A DNA stretch of 64,000 nt from Omphalotus guepiniiformis (Eukaryota > Basidiomycota > Agaricomycetes > Agaricales > Omphalotaceae): NCBI GenBank assembly GCA_028554645.1, contig JAQOOI010000051.1:248001-312000 (forward strand), written 5' to 3'. Under the pieces are notes generated by a model that was given only the letters and a program-made list of their open reading frames with translations, searched no databases and was not told where the DNA came from. Numbering within the stretch: position 1 is the stretch's first letter; each line of letters starts with the position of its first letter. Shown piece after piece: positions 20,973 through 33,215 of this stretch. Both the position numbers and the translations under genes were made by a program.

Positions 20973-21362
20973 TGTTGAATGAAGTGCTAGAACACTTGTA
21001 GATACTATACAAATACTGTACATATCATTAGAAAGTCCTTCAAGTACATATAATACTATACTAATGACTTTAATACCTATTGTAGATAGTTATACCATGT
21101 ATGTAGGGTCATTCTGGAGTGTTTAGAGCGCGCGCGAAAATGTGGACCCTCATTTTCACGCCTCATGCGCGGCCTGACACAACAGGACCAAACAATATGT
21201 AAATCCTTACATGTCTGGAGAAATCTAAGACACTTGGAAAGCAATTCTTGTGCATTAAGCTACTATTACAACGCTTTAGTGATCTCAGTGAACTGTAATT
21301 GAACTCTATTCATTGTGTCTGATCAGTGTATCACTGGTAGTGCATTGTCTTAGATTCTAACA
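20973..21362 (+). repeat. 3' LTR of E1
   Basis: 390 bp, no difference from the 5' LTR found on reading. Confidence 0.96.
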
Positions 21363-21838
21363 CTTCTGTGGTTTCACATCAATACCTTGGGACACACTTG
21401 ACTTGCACTATGGGGATGATCGCCCTACACAATCAGCTCAGGTGAAAGATAGTTATCAGAGAACTGGCAATGGAACCTCAATGTACTCTGGTGATTCTCA
21501 ACACACGTTAACAGTTGTCATTGATTAAGGCAGGATATATTAATCATAGCAAGCTCACCATGGATGTATATCTCCCTTTCCGAGAAACAGATTCCCTACA
21601 CCCACTGCCTCTGCTCACAGGCCCTGGCTGATGGCCATCATTGGTTGGAAATGATCCAAACCCACATCCTTGGACCAATCATAAGATTGTGAGATCAATA
21701 CACTGCAGTGCACCAAGCACAAAGTGTGCTGCATGTTGCAAGCAATTGTGATACTGAAGACAAACTGGCAAGGTACAATGAGCTGATTGAGGAAAAGTCT
21801 TGGTAAATGTTAACTCTAATCTGAGATAAAATTGGGTA
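21363..21838. other. Flank between E1 and truncated E2
   Basis: No gene seen. It begins with the second CTTCT and ends at the abrupt 5' truncation of E2. Confidence 0.5.
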
Positions 21839-24800
21839 GATGCTCTGTTCAGCATCACAAAGGAGGAGGATGAGAGTTTAGTTGATCTGGGGACAAGGAT
21901 TGAAAATGCAGTCTTCACCATTAGGAATCTCAGAGACAAGGAATATACCTTGGAGAAACTTGATGCAGAGCTGCAGGCTTTGGCCTTAGTCCGTGCATTG
22001 CCCCCAGAATCTAACCTCACTGCAAACTTGCTGCTATTGGACACATTGGACAAGGACAAGATTCTTCAGTACTTCATTGCTGAAGAACAAAATCTGAAAA
22101 GACAGGCAGAGCAGGTTAACAAGGCCAATGCTGCTGCCAAAGCACAAGGCTATATCAAGCCTAATTGGAAGAAGGGGTTCTGTCATTATTGCAAGAAGGA
22201 AGGGCATTGGAAGGCTGAATGTCCCATCTTGAAAGCAAGGAATGAAGGAAAGAGTGGGAATGGGAGATATCAGGCCAATAAGGCTGAAGTGAAAGAGGAA
22301 GATGTTGTTGAAAGTGCTGGCAGTGCAAGTACATTCTCTTCTAATGATACTCTATCTTCTGACATACTTGATTGGAATACAGACACGGGGGCCACTTCTC
22401 ATATGACACCACATCACCATTGGATTAGGAATTATACCCCCTATAGAGTACCTATTAAATTGGCTGATGATAGAATTATATATCCGGAAGGTGTAGGAAA
22501 TGTTGTGTTTAGATCAATCATTGATGGAAAAGTATCTAGGGATGTTGAATTTAGTAGAGTACTGCATGTACCTTCACTTAGAAATAATCTGCTTTCTGTT
22601 CTGTACTTAACAAAACATAAAGGCTTCTATGTACATATTTGGTCTGATAGAATGGAATTTGATAGAAATGATCCTATTCTTTTTACTGCGCGTGTTACTG
22701 CAAACAATGTGGGATACTTGAATGGACATACTATAGATAAGTCTGAAAGCCTCTGTTCGATAACAACTCTACCTCTGGATCTGAAGCTGTGGCACAGGCA
22801 CTTCTGTCATCATGGGCACGGTGATATATTGCGCATGTTGAGGGATAATTTGGCAGAGGGCTTGAAACTAGACTCTAATGCAAAGCCAGATCCTATTTGT
22901 GAACCTTGTCTGGCTGGCAAGATGCATGCACATCCATTCCATTCCTCACACACCAGAGCTGATACTGTGTTGGGCCTTATTCATTCTGATCTCCATGATG
23001 TTGGTGTGCATTCTCCTAGTGGGTACAGATACTGGATCACATTCATTGATGACAAGTGGCGTTTCCGTGCAGCACTTCCTCTGAAGAAGAAGAGTGATGC
23101 ATTTGATGCATTCAAGAAGTACAAAGCTTGGGCTGAAAACATCACTGGAGAGAAAATCAAAATCTTTAGATGTGATAAAGGTGGAGAGTACATATCAAAG
23201 GAGTTCATTGCATTTCTGGACAGCTGTGGAATAGAGCGTCAATACACTGTCAGAAATAGGCCTCAACAGAATGGTGTTGCTGAAAAAGCAAATAGAGTGA
23301 TGGAGGAAAGGATTGTTGCAATGCTAGAAGAGTCTGGTTTACCAAAGTCATTTTGGGTAGAGTGCCTGGCTGCACTTGTTCATGTGTGGAATCGTTGCCC
23401 TACATCTGCTGTACCAAACTGCACTCCCTATGAGGGATGGTACAAGAGGAAACCAAAGGTGGATCATCTGAGGGTCTGGGGTTGTATTGCATATGTGCAT
23501 GTTCAGAAGGATAAGAGGAAACACTTGGGTTCTCATATGGAAAAATGTATCTTCATTGGGTATCCAGATGGTGTGAAGGGATGGAGGTTTTGGAATCCTG
23601 TCACCAAGAAGGTTGTGATCAGTGAGAGAGCTGACTTTGATGAGAGGTACACTTATAAAGTTGGATCTTCACAACCACCTCCCAAACCTTCACCTTCCAA
23701 ACCTTCAACTAATACACCACCGGATACTTCCTATGTTCCTCTTTATGATAATCCTCATTCTGACTCTGACTCTGAATCAGATGATCCTGCATTACCTGAA
23801 CCTGAGTCCTCTACAGAACAAGACAATACTGGCCCTGAGCAGAATAATGAACCTGCTGATGACAATGATAGTTCTGAAGAGGAGGAACAGATTGAACCAC
23901 CTGAGGATGTCCCTGTAGATAATAGACCAATTGCTTTCCGTAGGTCTGAGCAGAAGAGACAGGCTCCTGGTGAATGGTGGAAAGTGAACCTCCCTGCTCC
24001 CAAGCAAAACAAGGATGCAGATGTGCCAGATGATGATGGTAATATGGAGGAAGCCCACATCATGACTGACAATGGTCCAGAGCCATTGACATTCAAGCAG
24101 GCTATGGAAGGACCTAATGCCAGACAATGGCAGGAGGCCATGATGGAGGAGATGAATGCACATCTCACCAATGGCACTTGGGATGTTGTGGAACTTCCAC
24201 CAGATAAGAGAGCAATTGGATCTAAATGGGTATTCAAGATAAAGCACAAGGCTGATGGATCCATTGAAAGGTTCAAGGCTAGACTTGTTGCCAAAGGATT
24301 CAGCCAAAGACCTGGTTTTGACTATCTAGAGACATTCTCATCTACTATGAGACAGACTACAATCCGCACTATTCTTGCTCTGGCTGCCATTGAGGACTTG
24401 CATTTGCGCTCTGTGGATATCTCTCATGCATTCATCAATAGTGACATTGATACAGAGATCTTCATGACACAGCCAGAAGGGTTCAAGGAGCGTGGTCCTA
24501 GATTTGTCTGCAGGCTGAACAAGTCCCTGTATGGGTTAAAGCAGTCACCCAGACTTTGGGGTGAGAAGCTTGCAGGAGTGTTACAATCAATGGGCTTTAG
24601 TTGCACCCAATCTGATCCAAACCTATATGTCTATCAGAAAGATGACATTAAGGTTTTTGTACCTGTCTTTGTGGATGACATCACTCTTGCTTCCAAGTCA
24701 GAGGCATCTTTGGACCACTTTGTGGCAGAGCTAGCAAAGCACTTCAAACTCCGTGACCTGGGTCCTACATCATATCTGCTGGGAATAGAAATCACAAGAA

Positions 24801-26049
24801 ATAGAAAGGAGAGAAAATTGTATATGGGTCAGAAACAATATATTGTCAACAAACTTAATGAGTTTGGCATGTCTGATTGTAGACCTGTTGGTACACCCAT
24901 GGATCCAGGAGCTGCTCTGTCAACTGCACAGTGTCCAAAGACTGCTGAAGGAAAGGAAGAGATGGCCAGAATTCCATATATTAGTGCTGTTGGCTCCTTG
25001 TTGTATCTTGCTACCACCAGCCGTCCTGATATTGCATACACAGCTAGTGTATTGGCACGGTTCAATTCAAATCCTGGCATGGCACACTGGGTTGCAGTAA
25101 AGCATGCATTCAGATATCTGAAGGGAACAATGGACATGAAGCTTGAATATGGTCCTGATCCCTGCCAGCCAGATCTATTTGTTACATACTGTGATGCAGA
25201 CTTTGGTGGTAACAGGGACAACTCAAAGTCCACTAGTGGGTATATGGTCAAACTTGGATCAGGTGTGGTTAGTTGGAGCAGTAAGCTACAGCTCTTTGTA
25301 ACACTCTCCTCTACAGAGGCAGAATATGTGGCAGGTGTTGCTGCTGGCAAGGAGATTTGTGCCATGAACAGCCTGTTACAAGATTTGGGATACCAGACAC
25401 CTCAGCCAGCCAGGTTGCTAATGGACAATCAATCCACAATCAAGGTTGCTAAGAATTCTGAGCATCATGGGAGGATGAAGCATCTTGACCGGCATTACTA
25501 CTGGCTGAGAGACCAAGTTGAATACAAGGTCATGGCTCCTGAATATCTGTCTACTGATGAGCATGCAGCTGATTTGCTCACCAAGCTGTTGAATGAAGTG
25601 CTAGAACACTTGTAGATACTATACAAATACTGTACATATCATTAGAAAGTCCTTCAAGTACATATAATACTATACTAATGACTTTAATACCTATTGTAGA
25701 TAGTTATACCATGTATGTAGGGTCATTCTGGAGTGTTTAGAGCGCGCGCGAAAATGTGGACCCTCATTTTCACGCCTCATGCGCGGCCTGACACAACAGG
25801 ACCAAACAATATGTAAATCCTTACATGTCTGGAGAAATCTAAGACACTTGGAAAGCAATTCTTGTGCATTAAGCTACTATTACAACGCTTTAGTGATCTC
25901 AGTGAACTGTAATTGAACTCTATTCATTGTGTCTGATCAGTGTATCACTGGTAGTGCATTGTCTTAGATTCTAACACAAGCCTCTCAGTAAGCCCAAGGT
26001 GGAGAAGTTGAGGGAGATGATGGGATTGCACATAATACAGAACCCCTAG
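21839..26049 (+). pseudogene. Copia polyprotein of E2, truncated and interrupted
   Basis: Open from the truncation point to 25586, then split by the solo LTR in the TKPLSK segment; the last 23 codons resume at 25977 and end at 26049. Zinc knuckle, protease DTG, integrase triad, FVDD and RNase H residues are still present. The loss of the start and first 109 or so residues of Gag, plus the LTR, makes it non-functional as a unit. Confidence 0.92.
25587..25976 (+). repeat. Solo copia LTR in E2, TSD CAAGC
   Basis: CAAGC at 25582-25586 and 25977-25981 frames the 390-bp LTR, and the reading frame of E2 resumes across it. Its sequence is close to that of the E1 LTRs, so the event is recent. Confidence 0.95.
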
Positions 26050-26174
26050 GTTGAAGAAGTGCATCATCAGGGGGCTGTGAAGAAGTTGAGGAAAGTGCAG
26101 AGGTTGAGGGATATGTGATGACACACTTCATCAATAGAGCACCTCCATTACACAAGTGTTCTATCAGGGGGCTG

Positions 26175-26564
26175 TGTTGAATGAAGTGCTAGAACACTTG
26201 TAGATACTATACAAATACTGTACATATCATTAGAAAGTCCTTCAAATACATATAATACTATTCTAATGACTTTAATACCTATTGTAGATAGTTATACCAT
26301 GTATGTAGGGTCATTCTGGAGTGTTTAGAGCGCGCACGAAAATGTGGACACTCATTTTCATGCCTCATGCGCGGCCTGACACAACAGGACCAAACAATAT
26401 GTAAATCCTTACATGTCTGGAGAAATCTAAGACACTTGGAAAGCAATTCTTGTGCATTAAGCTACTATTACAACACTTTAGTGATCTCAGTGAACTGTAA
26501 TTGAACTCTATTCATTGTGTCTGATCAGTGTATCACTGGTAGTGCATTGTCTTAGATTCTAACA
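26175..26564 (+). repeat. 3' LTR of E2
   Basis: 390 bp, preceded by the standard AGGGGGCTG tract, with a few substitutions relative to E1. Confidence 0.94.
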
Positions 26565-26914
26565 GTGAGATATGAAAATCACAGAGTGAAATGACTCCTG
26601 TAATGGTGGTATTCAGCTGTTTTTCCCACATGTTGCAGGCTTTAGAAAAATTTTTAGCAAAATAAAAGTAATTGACATTATTTATTAATATTACCTTCAT
26701 GCTTATATTTGCACAGTAGTGCACAGTTGCACAGTCTGCACAGTTGCACAGTATGCACTGTACCACTAAATTTGGAAAACCGAAGAGTATATAAGTAGTC
26801 AAAATCCATGTAAAGAATAACAATAGCCTACCTACTTAGACACATCTGAATACAGTCAAACTTATCTCAAGCTTACCTGTTAAGCTCTTACCTTGCTGTT
26901 TCAAAGTAACTTCC
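26565..26914. other. No gene; contains a short tandem repeat
   Basis: 26711-26760 holds about six copies of an 8-9 bp GCACAGT(T/A) unit. Nothing else recognised. Confidence 0.55.
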
Positions 26915-27168
26915 TGTTGGGAATCAAGAGCTCCATGTAAACAAGGCCAACTTGCTTATGGTCGGTTAAGTGACCACATAACAAAGTAGGGGAAATGTAT
27001 TGACATGAGCTGGGATTGAACCAGCGACACCCAGCACACATAACTGATGCTCTAACCAACTGAGCTATCATGCTGTTTGTAGAGTATGGCTGTTAGTCCA
27101 TCTCAATATGAGTGGTGTTAACACTCAATGGTGGGGTTAGCATCAGGTCTTCTATTGCTCATCCAACA
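26915..27168 (-). mobile_element. Solo LTR of the TRIM
   Basis: 254 bp with the same TGTTGG/CCAACA ends and the same order of features as the TRIM LTR at 13252, but with scattered substitutions and a few small deletions. Flanks CTTCC (26910-26914) and CTTGC (27169-27173) match at four of five bases, fitting an aged target duplication. It shows that the TRIM family has recombined to solo LTRs like any LTR element. Confidence 0.88.
27002..27074 (-). tRNA. tRNA-like module in the solo TRIM LTR
   Basis: Box A TAGCTCAGTTGG is unchanged and box B reads GGTTCAATCCC. The anticodon arm CAGTTATGTGTGCTGG is retained; the acceptor stem has changes at its end. The module is among the better conserved parts between the two loci. 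Confidence 0.6.
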
Positions 27169-28248
27169 CTTGCAGCCTTTAAACAGTAAAGTACTCTGAA
27201 GTTCAAAGACAGAAACCTTTGAAAGTCAGAAAGCCATTTCAACACCTCATTGAGTTCAAAGAAAGTAAACCCTTTGAAGTTAGTAACCCCTCTCACTATC
27301 CTTACTCACCTACTACCTCCCATCTGTTACAAACAGTTTCTTTTTTCATCTTATCTCATTGTTTGTACATGTAGACACTTTTATCATCAGTAGATAGCAT
27401 CTTAAGTTATAGATTCAGGGTTATATTAAATATGCACGTAGGTAGCATAATGATCGTGATCAAGCATATAGTCCTCAAGGCAATCACAATCATAAATGAA
27501 ACACTTAAGGTGATTGAACTCATGGTAGACACACAGTGGATTAGTCAAGGGTTATAGCCCAGGGTTTAGGGTTTTATTTACATATATAACAAGTCTGCTT
27601 AGGTAGATATTCCTTTAGCTTTGATCTTGTCAATAACTCCTTGAGTTTAGACTTGTACTTAGCATATTTCCTTGTATCATTTCTCTTCTCAAATTCTAAT
27701 CTCTGCTCTCCTCTTTTTCGTGTGAACTAAGATTTTGTGCTGGGTTATTTGAGTTTGATAACTTGAGTTGCTGACATAATAAGACTGAAGCTACACAAAG
27801 CTGACCAACACAATATCTCAGTAGCAAGTAAGTTTCTCTTGATCCCTCACACGCTTACTTCAATTTTCTCCCTTTGATATTCAGTTTTCCATCTGAATTA
27901 GGAATCTGTGCTCTATTAGAGTAATTGTGCCTATAGTACAAAGGAGTAACATTGAGTCCAACTCTGTACTGGTAGCAGACAGCATTGTCTTATAACTGAC
28001 CTTTGGAGAAGGGACTTTGCGCTTGGGAAATGAGGTGCAATCCTAGAAAGGCACACCCAGGTTTACCCAGCAAGTGAGCATGGATTTAGGAACTCATCTA
28101 TTAGACTTTGTGAGGTTACTGACAGACCAAAGTAAACTCTACCATTACGGAATCTTGGGGAAACTTTAGTAGTCTCTTCGAAGAAACCACTGTTCCATCA
28201 CCTGTTACACCATCTCCATAGTCTACTTGACCTTCTTACCCTATTGGA
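27169..28248. other. No supported gene; possible decayed leader or LTR of an older element
   Basis: Reading shows no protein-like frame. It lies just upstream of the gag-like frame that starts at 28249, so a decayed LTR or leader is possible but unproven. Confidence 0.35.
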
Positions 28249-28308
28249 ATGTCTGGAATCACTGACACCTCACAAGGAAAGTCACTCCTCAACAAACATG
28301 ATAACTTC

Positions 28309-28702
28309 TGTTAGAATCTAAGACAATGCACTACCAGTGATACACTGATCAGACACAATGAATAGAGTTCAATTACAGTTCACTGAGATCACTAAAGCGT
28401 TGTAATAGTAGCTTAATGCACAAGAATTGCTTTCCAAGTGTCTTAGATTTCTCCAGACATGTAAGGATTTACATATTGTTTGGTCCTGTTGTGTCAGGCC
28501 GCGCATGAGGCGTGAAAATGAGTGTCCACATTTTCGCGCGCGCGCGCTCTAAACACTCCAGAATGACCCTACATACATGGTATAACTATCTACAATAGGT
28601 ATTAAAGTCATTAATATAGTATTATATGTACTTGAAGGACTTTCTAATGATATGTACAGTATTTGTATAGTATCTACAAGTGTTCTAGCACTTCATTCAA
28701 CA
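28309..28702 (-). repeat. 3' LTR of E3
   Basis: 394 bp; the alternating CG tract is 4 bp longer than in the partner LTR, probably slippage. Confidence 0.95.
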
Positions 28703-28827
28703 CAGCCCCCTGATAGAACACTTGTGTAATGGAGGTGCTCTATTGATGAAGTGTGTCATCACATATCCCTCAACCTCTTCACTTTCCTCAACTTCTTCAC
28801 AGCCCCCTGATGATGCACTTCTTCAAC

Positions 28828-31800
28828 CTAGGGGTTCTGTATTATGTGCAATCCCATCATCTCCCTCAACTTCTCCACCTTGGGCTTACTGAGAGGCTTG
28901 GTGAGCAAATCAGCTGCATTCTCATCAGTAGGCAGATATTCAGGAGCCATGACCTTGTATTCAACTTGGTCTCTCAGCCAGTAGTAATGCCGGTCAAGAT
29001 GCTTCATCCTCCCATGATGCTCAGGATTCTTAGCAACCTTGATTGTGGACTGATTGTCCATTAGCAACCTGGCTGGCTGAGGTGTCTGGTATCCCAAATC
29101 TTGTAACAGGCTGTTCATGGCACAAATCTCCTTGCCAGCAGCAACACCTGCCACATATTCTGCCTCTGTAGAGGAGAGTGTTACAAAGGGCTGTAGCTTA
29201 CTGCTCCAGCTAACCACACCTGATCCAAGTTTGACCATATACCCAGTAGTGGACTTTGAGTTGTCCCTGTTACCACCAAAGTCTGCATCACAGTATGTAA
29301 CAAATAGATCTGGCTGGCAGGGATCAGGACCATATTCAAGCTTCATGTCCATTGTTCCCTTCAGATATCTGAATGCATGCTTTACTGCAACCCAGTGTGC
29401 CATGCCAGGATTTGAATTGAACCGTGCCAATACACTAGCTGTGTATGCAATATCAGGACGGCTGGTGGTAGCAAGATACAACAAGGAGCCAACAGCACTA
29501 ATATATGGAATTCTGGCCATCTCTTCCTTTCCTTCAGCAGTCTTTGGGCACTGTGCAGTTGACAGAGCAGCTCCTGGATCCATGGGTGTACCAACAGGTC
29601 TACAGTCAGACATTCCAAACTCATTTAGTTTGTTGACAATATATTGTTTCTGACCCATATACAATTTTCTCTCCTTTCTATTTCTTGTGATTTCTATTCC
29701 CAGCAAATATGATGTAGGACCCAGGTCACGGAGTTTGAAGTGCTTTGCTAGCTCTGCCACAAAGTGGTCCAAAGATGCCTCTGACTTGGAAGCAAGAGTG
29801 ATGTCATCCACAAAGACAGGTACAAAAACCTTAATGTCATCTTTCTGATAGACATATAGGTTTGGATCAGATTGGGTGCGGCTAAAGCCCATTGATTGTA
29901 ACACTCCTGCAAGCTTCTCACCCCAAAGTCTGGGTGACTGCTTTAACCCATACAGGGACTTGTTCAGCCTGCAGACAAATCTAGGACCACGCTCCTTGAA
30001 CCCTTCTGGCTGTGTCATGAAGATCTCTGTATCAATGTCACTATTGATAAATGCATGAGAGATATCTACAGAGCGCAAATGCAAGTCCTCAATGGCAGCC
30101 AGAGCAAGAATAGTGCGGATTGTAGTCTGTCTCATAGTAGATGAGAATGTCTCTAGATAGTCAAAGCCAGGTCTTTGGCTGAATCCTTTGGCAACAAGTC
30201 TAGCCTTGAACCTTTCAATGGATCCATCAGCCTTGTGCTTTATCTTGAATACCCATTTAGATCCAATTGCTCTCTTATCTGGTGGAAGTTCCACAACATC
30301 CCAAGTGCCATTGGTGAGGTGTGCATTCATCTCCTCCATCATGGCCTCCTGCCATTGTCTGGCATTAGGTCCATCCATAGCCTGCTTAAATGTCAAAGGC
30401 TCTGGACCATTGTCAGTAATGATGTGGGCTTCCTCCATATTATCATCATCATCTGGCACATCTGCATCCTTGTTCCGCTTGGGAGCAGGGAGGTTCATTC
30501 TCCACCATTCACCAGGAGCCTGTCTCTTCCGCTCAGACCTACGGAAAGCAATTGGTCTATCATCTACAAGGACATCCTCAGGTGGTTCAATCTGTTCCTC
30601 CTCTTCAGAACTATCATTGTCATCAGCAGGTTCATTATTCTGCTCAGGGCCAGTATTGTCTTGTTCTGTAGAGGACTCAGGTTCAGGTAATGCAGGATCA
30701 TCTGATTCAGAGTCAGAGTCAGAATGAGGATTATCATCAAGAGGAACACAGGAAGTATTGGGTGGTGTACTAGTTGAAGGTTTGGAAGGTGAAGGTTTGG
30801 AAGGTGGTTGTGAAGATCCAACTTTATAAGTGTACCTCTCATCAAAGTCAGCTCTCTCACTGATCACAACCTTCTTAGTGACAGGATTCCAGAACCTCCA
30901 TCCCTTCACACCATCTGGATACCCAATGAAGATACACTTTTCCATATGAGAACCCAAGTGTTTCCTCTTATCCTTCTGAACATGCACATATGCAACACAA
31001 CCCCAGACCCTCAGATGATCCACCTTTGGTTTCCTCTTGTACCATCCCTCATAGGGGGTGCAGCTTGGTACAGCAGATGTAGGGCAACGATTCCACACAT
31101 GAACAAGTGCAGCCAGGCACTCTACCCAAAATGACTTTGGTAAACCAGACTCTTCTAGCATTGCAACAATCCTTTCCTCCATCACTCTATTTGCTCTTTC
31201 AGCAACACCATTCTGTTGAGGCCTATTTCTGACAGTGTATTGACGCTCTATTCCACAGTTGTCCAGAAATGCAATAAACTCCTTTGATATGTACTCTCCA
31301 CCTTTATCACATCTAAAGATTTTGATTTTCTCTCCAGTGGTGTTCTCAGCCCAAGCTTTGTACTTCTTGAATGCATCAAATGCATCACTCTTCTTCTTCA
31401 GAGGAAGTGCTGCACGGAAGCGCCACTTGTCATCAATGAATGTGATCCAGTATCTGTATCCACCAGGAGAATGCACACCAACATCATGGAGATCAGAATG
31501 AATAAGGCCCAACACAGTATCAGCTCTGGTGTGTGAGGAATGGAATGGATGTGCATGCATCTTGCCAGCCAGACAAGGTTCACAAACAGGATCTGGCTTT
31601 GCATTAGAGTCTAGTTTCAAGCCCTCTGCCAAATTATCCCTCAACATGCGCAATATATCATCATGCCCATGATGACAGAAGCGCCTGTGCCACAGCTTCA
31701 GATCCAGAGGTAGAGTTGTTGTCAAACAGAGGCTTTCAGACTTATCTATAGTATGTCCATTCAAGTATCCCACATTGTTTGCAGTAACATGTGCAGTAAA

Positions 31801-32967
31801 AAGAATAGGACCATTTCTATCAAATTCCATTCTATCAGACCAAATATGTACATGAAAGCCTTTATGTTTTGTTAAATACAGAACAGACAGCAGATTATTT
31901 TTAAGTGAAGGTACATGCAGTACTCTACTAAATTCAACATCCCTAGATACTTTTCCATCAATGATTGGTCTAAACACAACATTTCCTACACCTTCAGAAT
32001 ATATAATTCTATCATCAGCCAATTTAATAGGTACTCTATAGGGGGTATAATTCCTAATCCAATGGTGATGTGGTGTCATATGAGAAGTGGCCCCCGTGTC
32101 TGTATTCCAATCAAGTATGTCAGAAGATGAAGTATCATTAGAAGAGAATGTACTTGCACTGCCAGCACTTTCAACAACATCTTCCTCTTTCACTTCAGCC
32201 TTATTGGCCTGGTATCTTCCATTCCCACTCTTTCCTTCATTCCTTGCTTTCAAGGTGGGACATTCAGCCTTCCAATGCCCTTCCTTCTTGCAATAATAAC
32301 AGAACCCCTTCTTCCAATTAGGCTTGATATAGCCTTGTGCTTTGGCAGCAGCATTGGCCTTGTTCACCTGCTCTGCCTGTCTCTTCAGATTTTGTTCTTC
32401 AGCAATGAAGTACTGAAGAATCTTGTCCTTGTCCAATGTGTCCAATAGCAGCAAGTTTGAGGTGAGGTTAGATTCTGGAGGCAATGCACGGACCAAGGCC
32501 AAAGCCTGCAGCTCTGCATCAAGTTTCTCCAAGGTGTATTCCTTGTCTCTGAGATTCCTAATGGTGAAGACTGCATTTTCAATCCTTGTCCCCAGATCAA
32601 CTAAACTCTCATCCTCCTCCTTTGTGATGCTGAACAGAGCATCATAGGCATTGAAGCGTGCACCTGGTGTTCTGGACACATGCACCCTTTCTAGAGCCTG
32701 CCACATGCCAATAGGATCACCATTAGCAAGGTATGACTTGACATGAACCTTCTGATCTTGTTCAAGAGAAAGGTAGATGTCACCAGCAGCTTTACTGGCT
32801 TTGATCTCCCAATTGGCCAGAGGTGAGCCTTCAGCAGGCTTTGACTCTGCACAAGAGACCAATCTCCAATAGCCCATACGCATCAACCAAGCCATCATAT
32901 CTCCACTCCATTCAGGATAGTTGGAGTTATTGAGAGGTTTAAATTTTGGTGTGTCTGAAGAAGACAT
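28828..32967 (-). CDS. Copia Gag-Pol polyprotein (E3)
   Basis: 1379 residues from the MSSSDTPKF start used in E1, with the same order: zinc knuckle (CYYC variant), DTGA protease, HHCC and D-D-E integrase, RT with FVDD, RNase H. No stop or frameshift. The frame also extends 39 codons upstream to a TTG at 33084, because 11 bp of the leader are missing compared with E1; I prefer the conserved ATG at 32967. Confidence 0.95.
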   Translation of the reverse strand: MSSSDTPKFKPLNNSNYPEWSGDMMAWLMRMGYWRLVSCAESKPAEGSPLANWEIKASKAAGDIYLSLEQDQKVHVKSYLANGDPIGMWQALERVHVSRTPGARFNAYDALFSITKEEDESLVDLGTRIENAVFTIRNLRDKEYTLEKLDAELQALALVRALPPESNLTSNLLLLDTLDKDKILQYFIAEEQNLKRQAEQVNKANAAAKAQGYIKPNWKKGFCYYCKKEGHWKAECPTLKARNEGKSGNGRYQANKAEVKEEDVVESAGSASTFSSNDTSSSDILDWNTDTGATSHMTPHHHWIRNYTPYRVPIKLADDRIIYSEGVGNVVFRPIIDGKVSRDVEFSRVLHVPSLKNNLLSVLYLTKHKGFHVHIWSDRMEFDRNGPILFTAHVTANNVGYLNGHTIDKSESLCLTTTLPLDLKLWHRRFCHHGHDDILRMLRDNLAEGLKLDSNAKPDPVCEPCLAGKMHAHPFHSSHTRADTVLGLIHSDLHDVGVHSPGGYRYWITFIDDKWRFRAALPLKKKSDAFDAFKKYKAWAENTTGEKIKIFRCDKGGEYISKEFIAFLDNCGIERQYTVRNRPQQNGVAERANRVMEERIVAMLEESGLPKSFWVECLAALVHVWNRCPTSAVPSCTPYEGWYKRKPKVDHLRVWGCVAYVHVQKDKRKHLGSHMEKCIFIGYPDGVKGWRFWNPVTKKVVISERADFDERYTYKVGSSQPPSKPSPSKPSTSTPPNTSCVPLDDNPHSDSDSESDDPALPEPESSTEQDNTGPEQNNEPADDNDSSEEEEQIEPPEDVLVDDRPIAFRRSERKRQAPGEWWRMNLPAPKRNKDADVPDDDDNMEEAHIITDNGPEPLTFKQAMDGPNARQWQEAMMEEMNAHLTNGTWDVVELPPDKRAIGSKWVFKIKHKADGSIERFKARLVAKGFSQRPGFDYLETFSSTMRQTTIRTILALAAIEDLHLRSVDISHAFINSDIDTEIFMTQPEGFKERGPRFVCRLNKSLYGLKQSPRLWGEKLAGVLQSMGFSRTQSDPNLYVYQKDDIKVFVPVFVDDITLASKSEASLDHFVAELAKHFKLRDLGPTSYLLGIEITRNRKERKLYMGQKQYIVNKLNEFGMSDCRPVGTPMDPGAALSTAQCPKTAEGKEEMARIPYISAVGSLLYLATTSRPDIAYTASVLARFNSNPGMAHWVAVKHAFRYLKGTMDMKLEYGPDPCQPDLFVTYCDADFGGNRDNSKSTTGYMVKLGSGVVSWSSKLQPFVTLSSTEAEYVAGVAAGKEICAMNSLLQDLGYQTPQPARLLMDNQSTIKVAKNPEHHGRMKHLDRHYYWLRDQVEYKVMAPEYLPTDENAADLLTKPLSKPKVEKLREMMGLHIIQNP

Positions 32968-33215
32968 AATTGTGAATGTGTTTGTGTGAATGTGTTCCAA
33001 TAACCCAATTGATTGTGTCCAGTCAATTAATGAACTGGTAACAATGAATGACAGTAAATGCCACAAATCCAATAGAGCCAACAATATTTTGTACAGTCAA
33101 TAGATTGACTTGTAAGGGGTTTCAATAATTGACAATAAATGTCACAGAGCCAACAATAGCAATTGAGCAAGATCAATCAGTTCTGTTCAAGTTTTAAAGG
33201 CCAGGGCCCATAACC

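Larger units (their letters stand above)
16050..21362 (+). mobile_element. E1: complete Ty1/copia retrotransposon
   Basis: 5313 bp with two 390-bp LTRs in which I see no difference, and CTTCT duplicated at 16045-16049 and 21363-21367. It has a primer-binding site, one uninterrupted polyprotein gene and a polypurine tract. Order protease, integrase, RT, RNase H is the copia order. Everything needed for movement appears present, so it is probably young and may be active. Confidence 0.96.
21839..26564 (+). mobile_element. E2: 5'-truncated copia element with nested solo LTR
   Basis: Begins inside gag at the sequence matching about residue 109 of the intact protein, with no 5' LTR or leader. Keeps the rest of the polyprotein gene, the 3' leader and the 3' LTR (26175-26564). 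A solo LTR (25587-25976) is inserted near the end of the gene. A deletion at the 5' side is the simplest explanation. Confidence 0.9.

Noticed and set aside
21839..21850. 5' truncation of E2 as evidence of LINE-like target-primed insertion
   Set aside because: The 3' end is a normal LTR without poly(A) and the element is copia; a later deletion is simpler.
32968..33084. 39-codon N-terminal extension of the E3 polyprotein
   Set aside because: It is in frame only because 11 bp of leader are missing in E3; in E1 the same codons are in another frame. The start at MSSSDTPKF is conserved.
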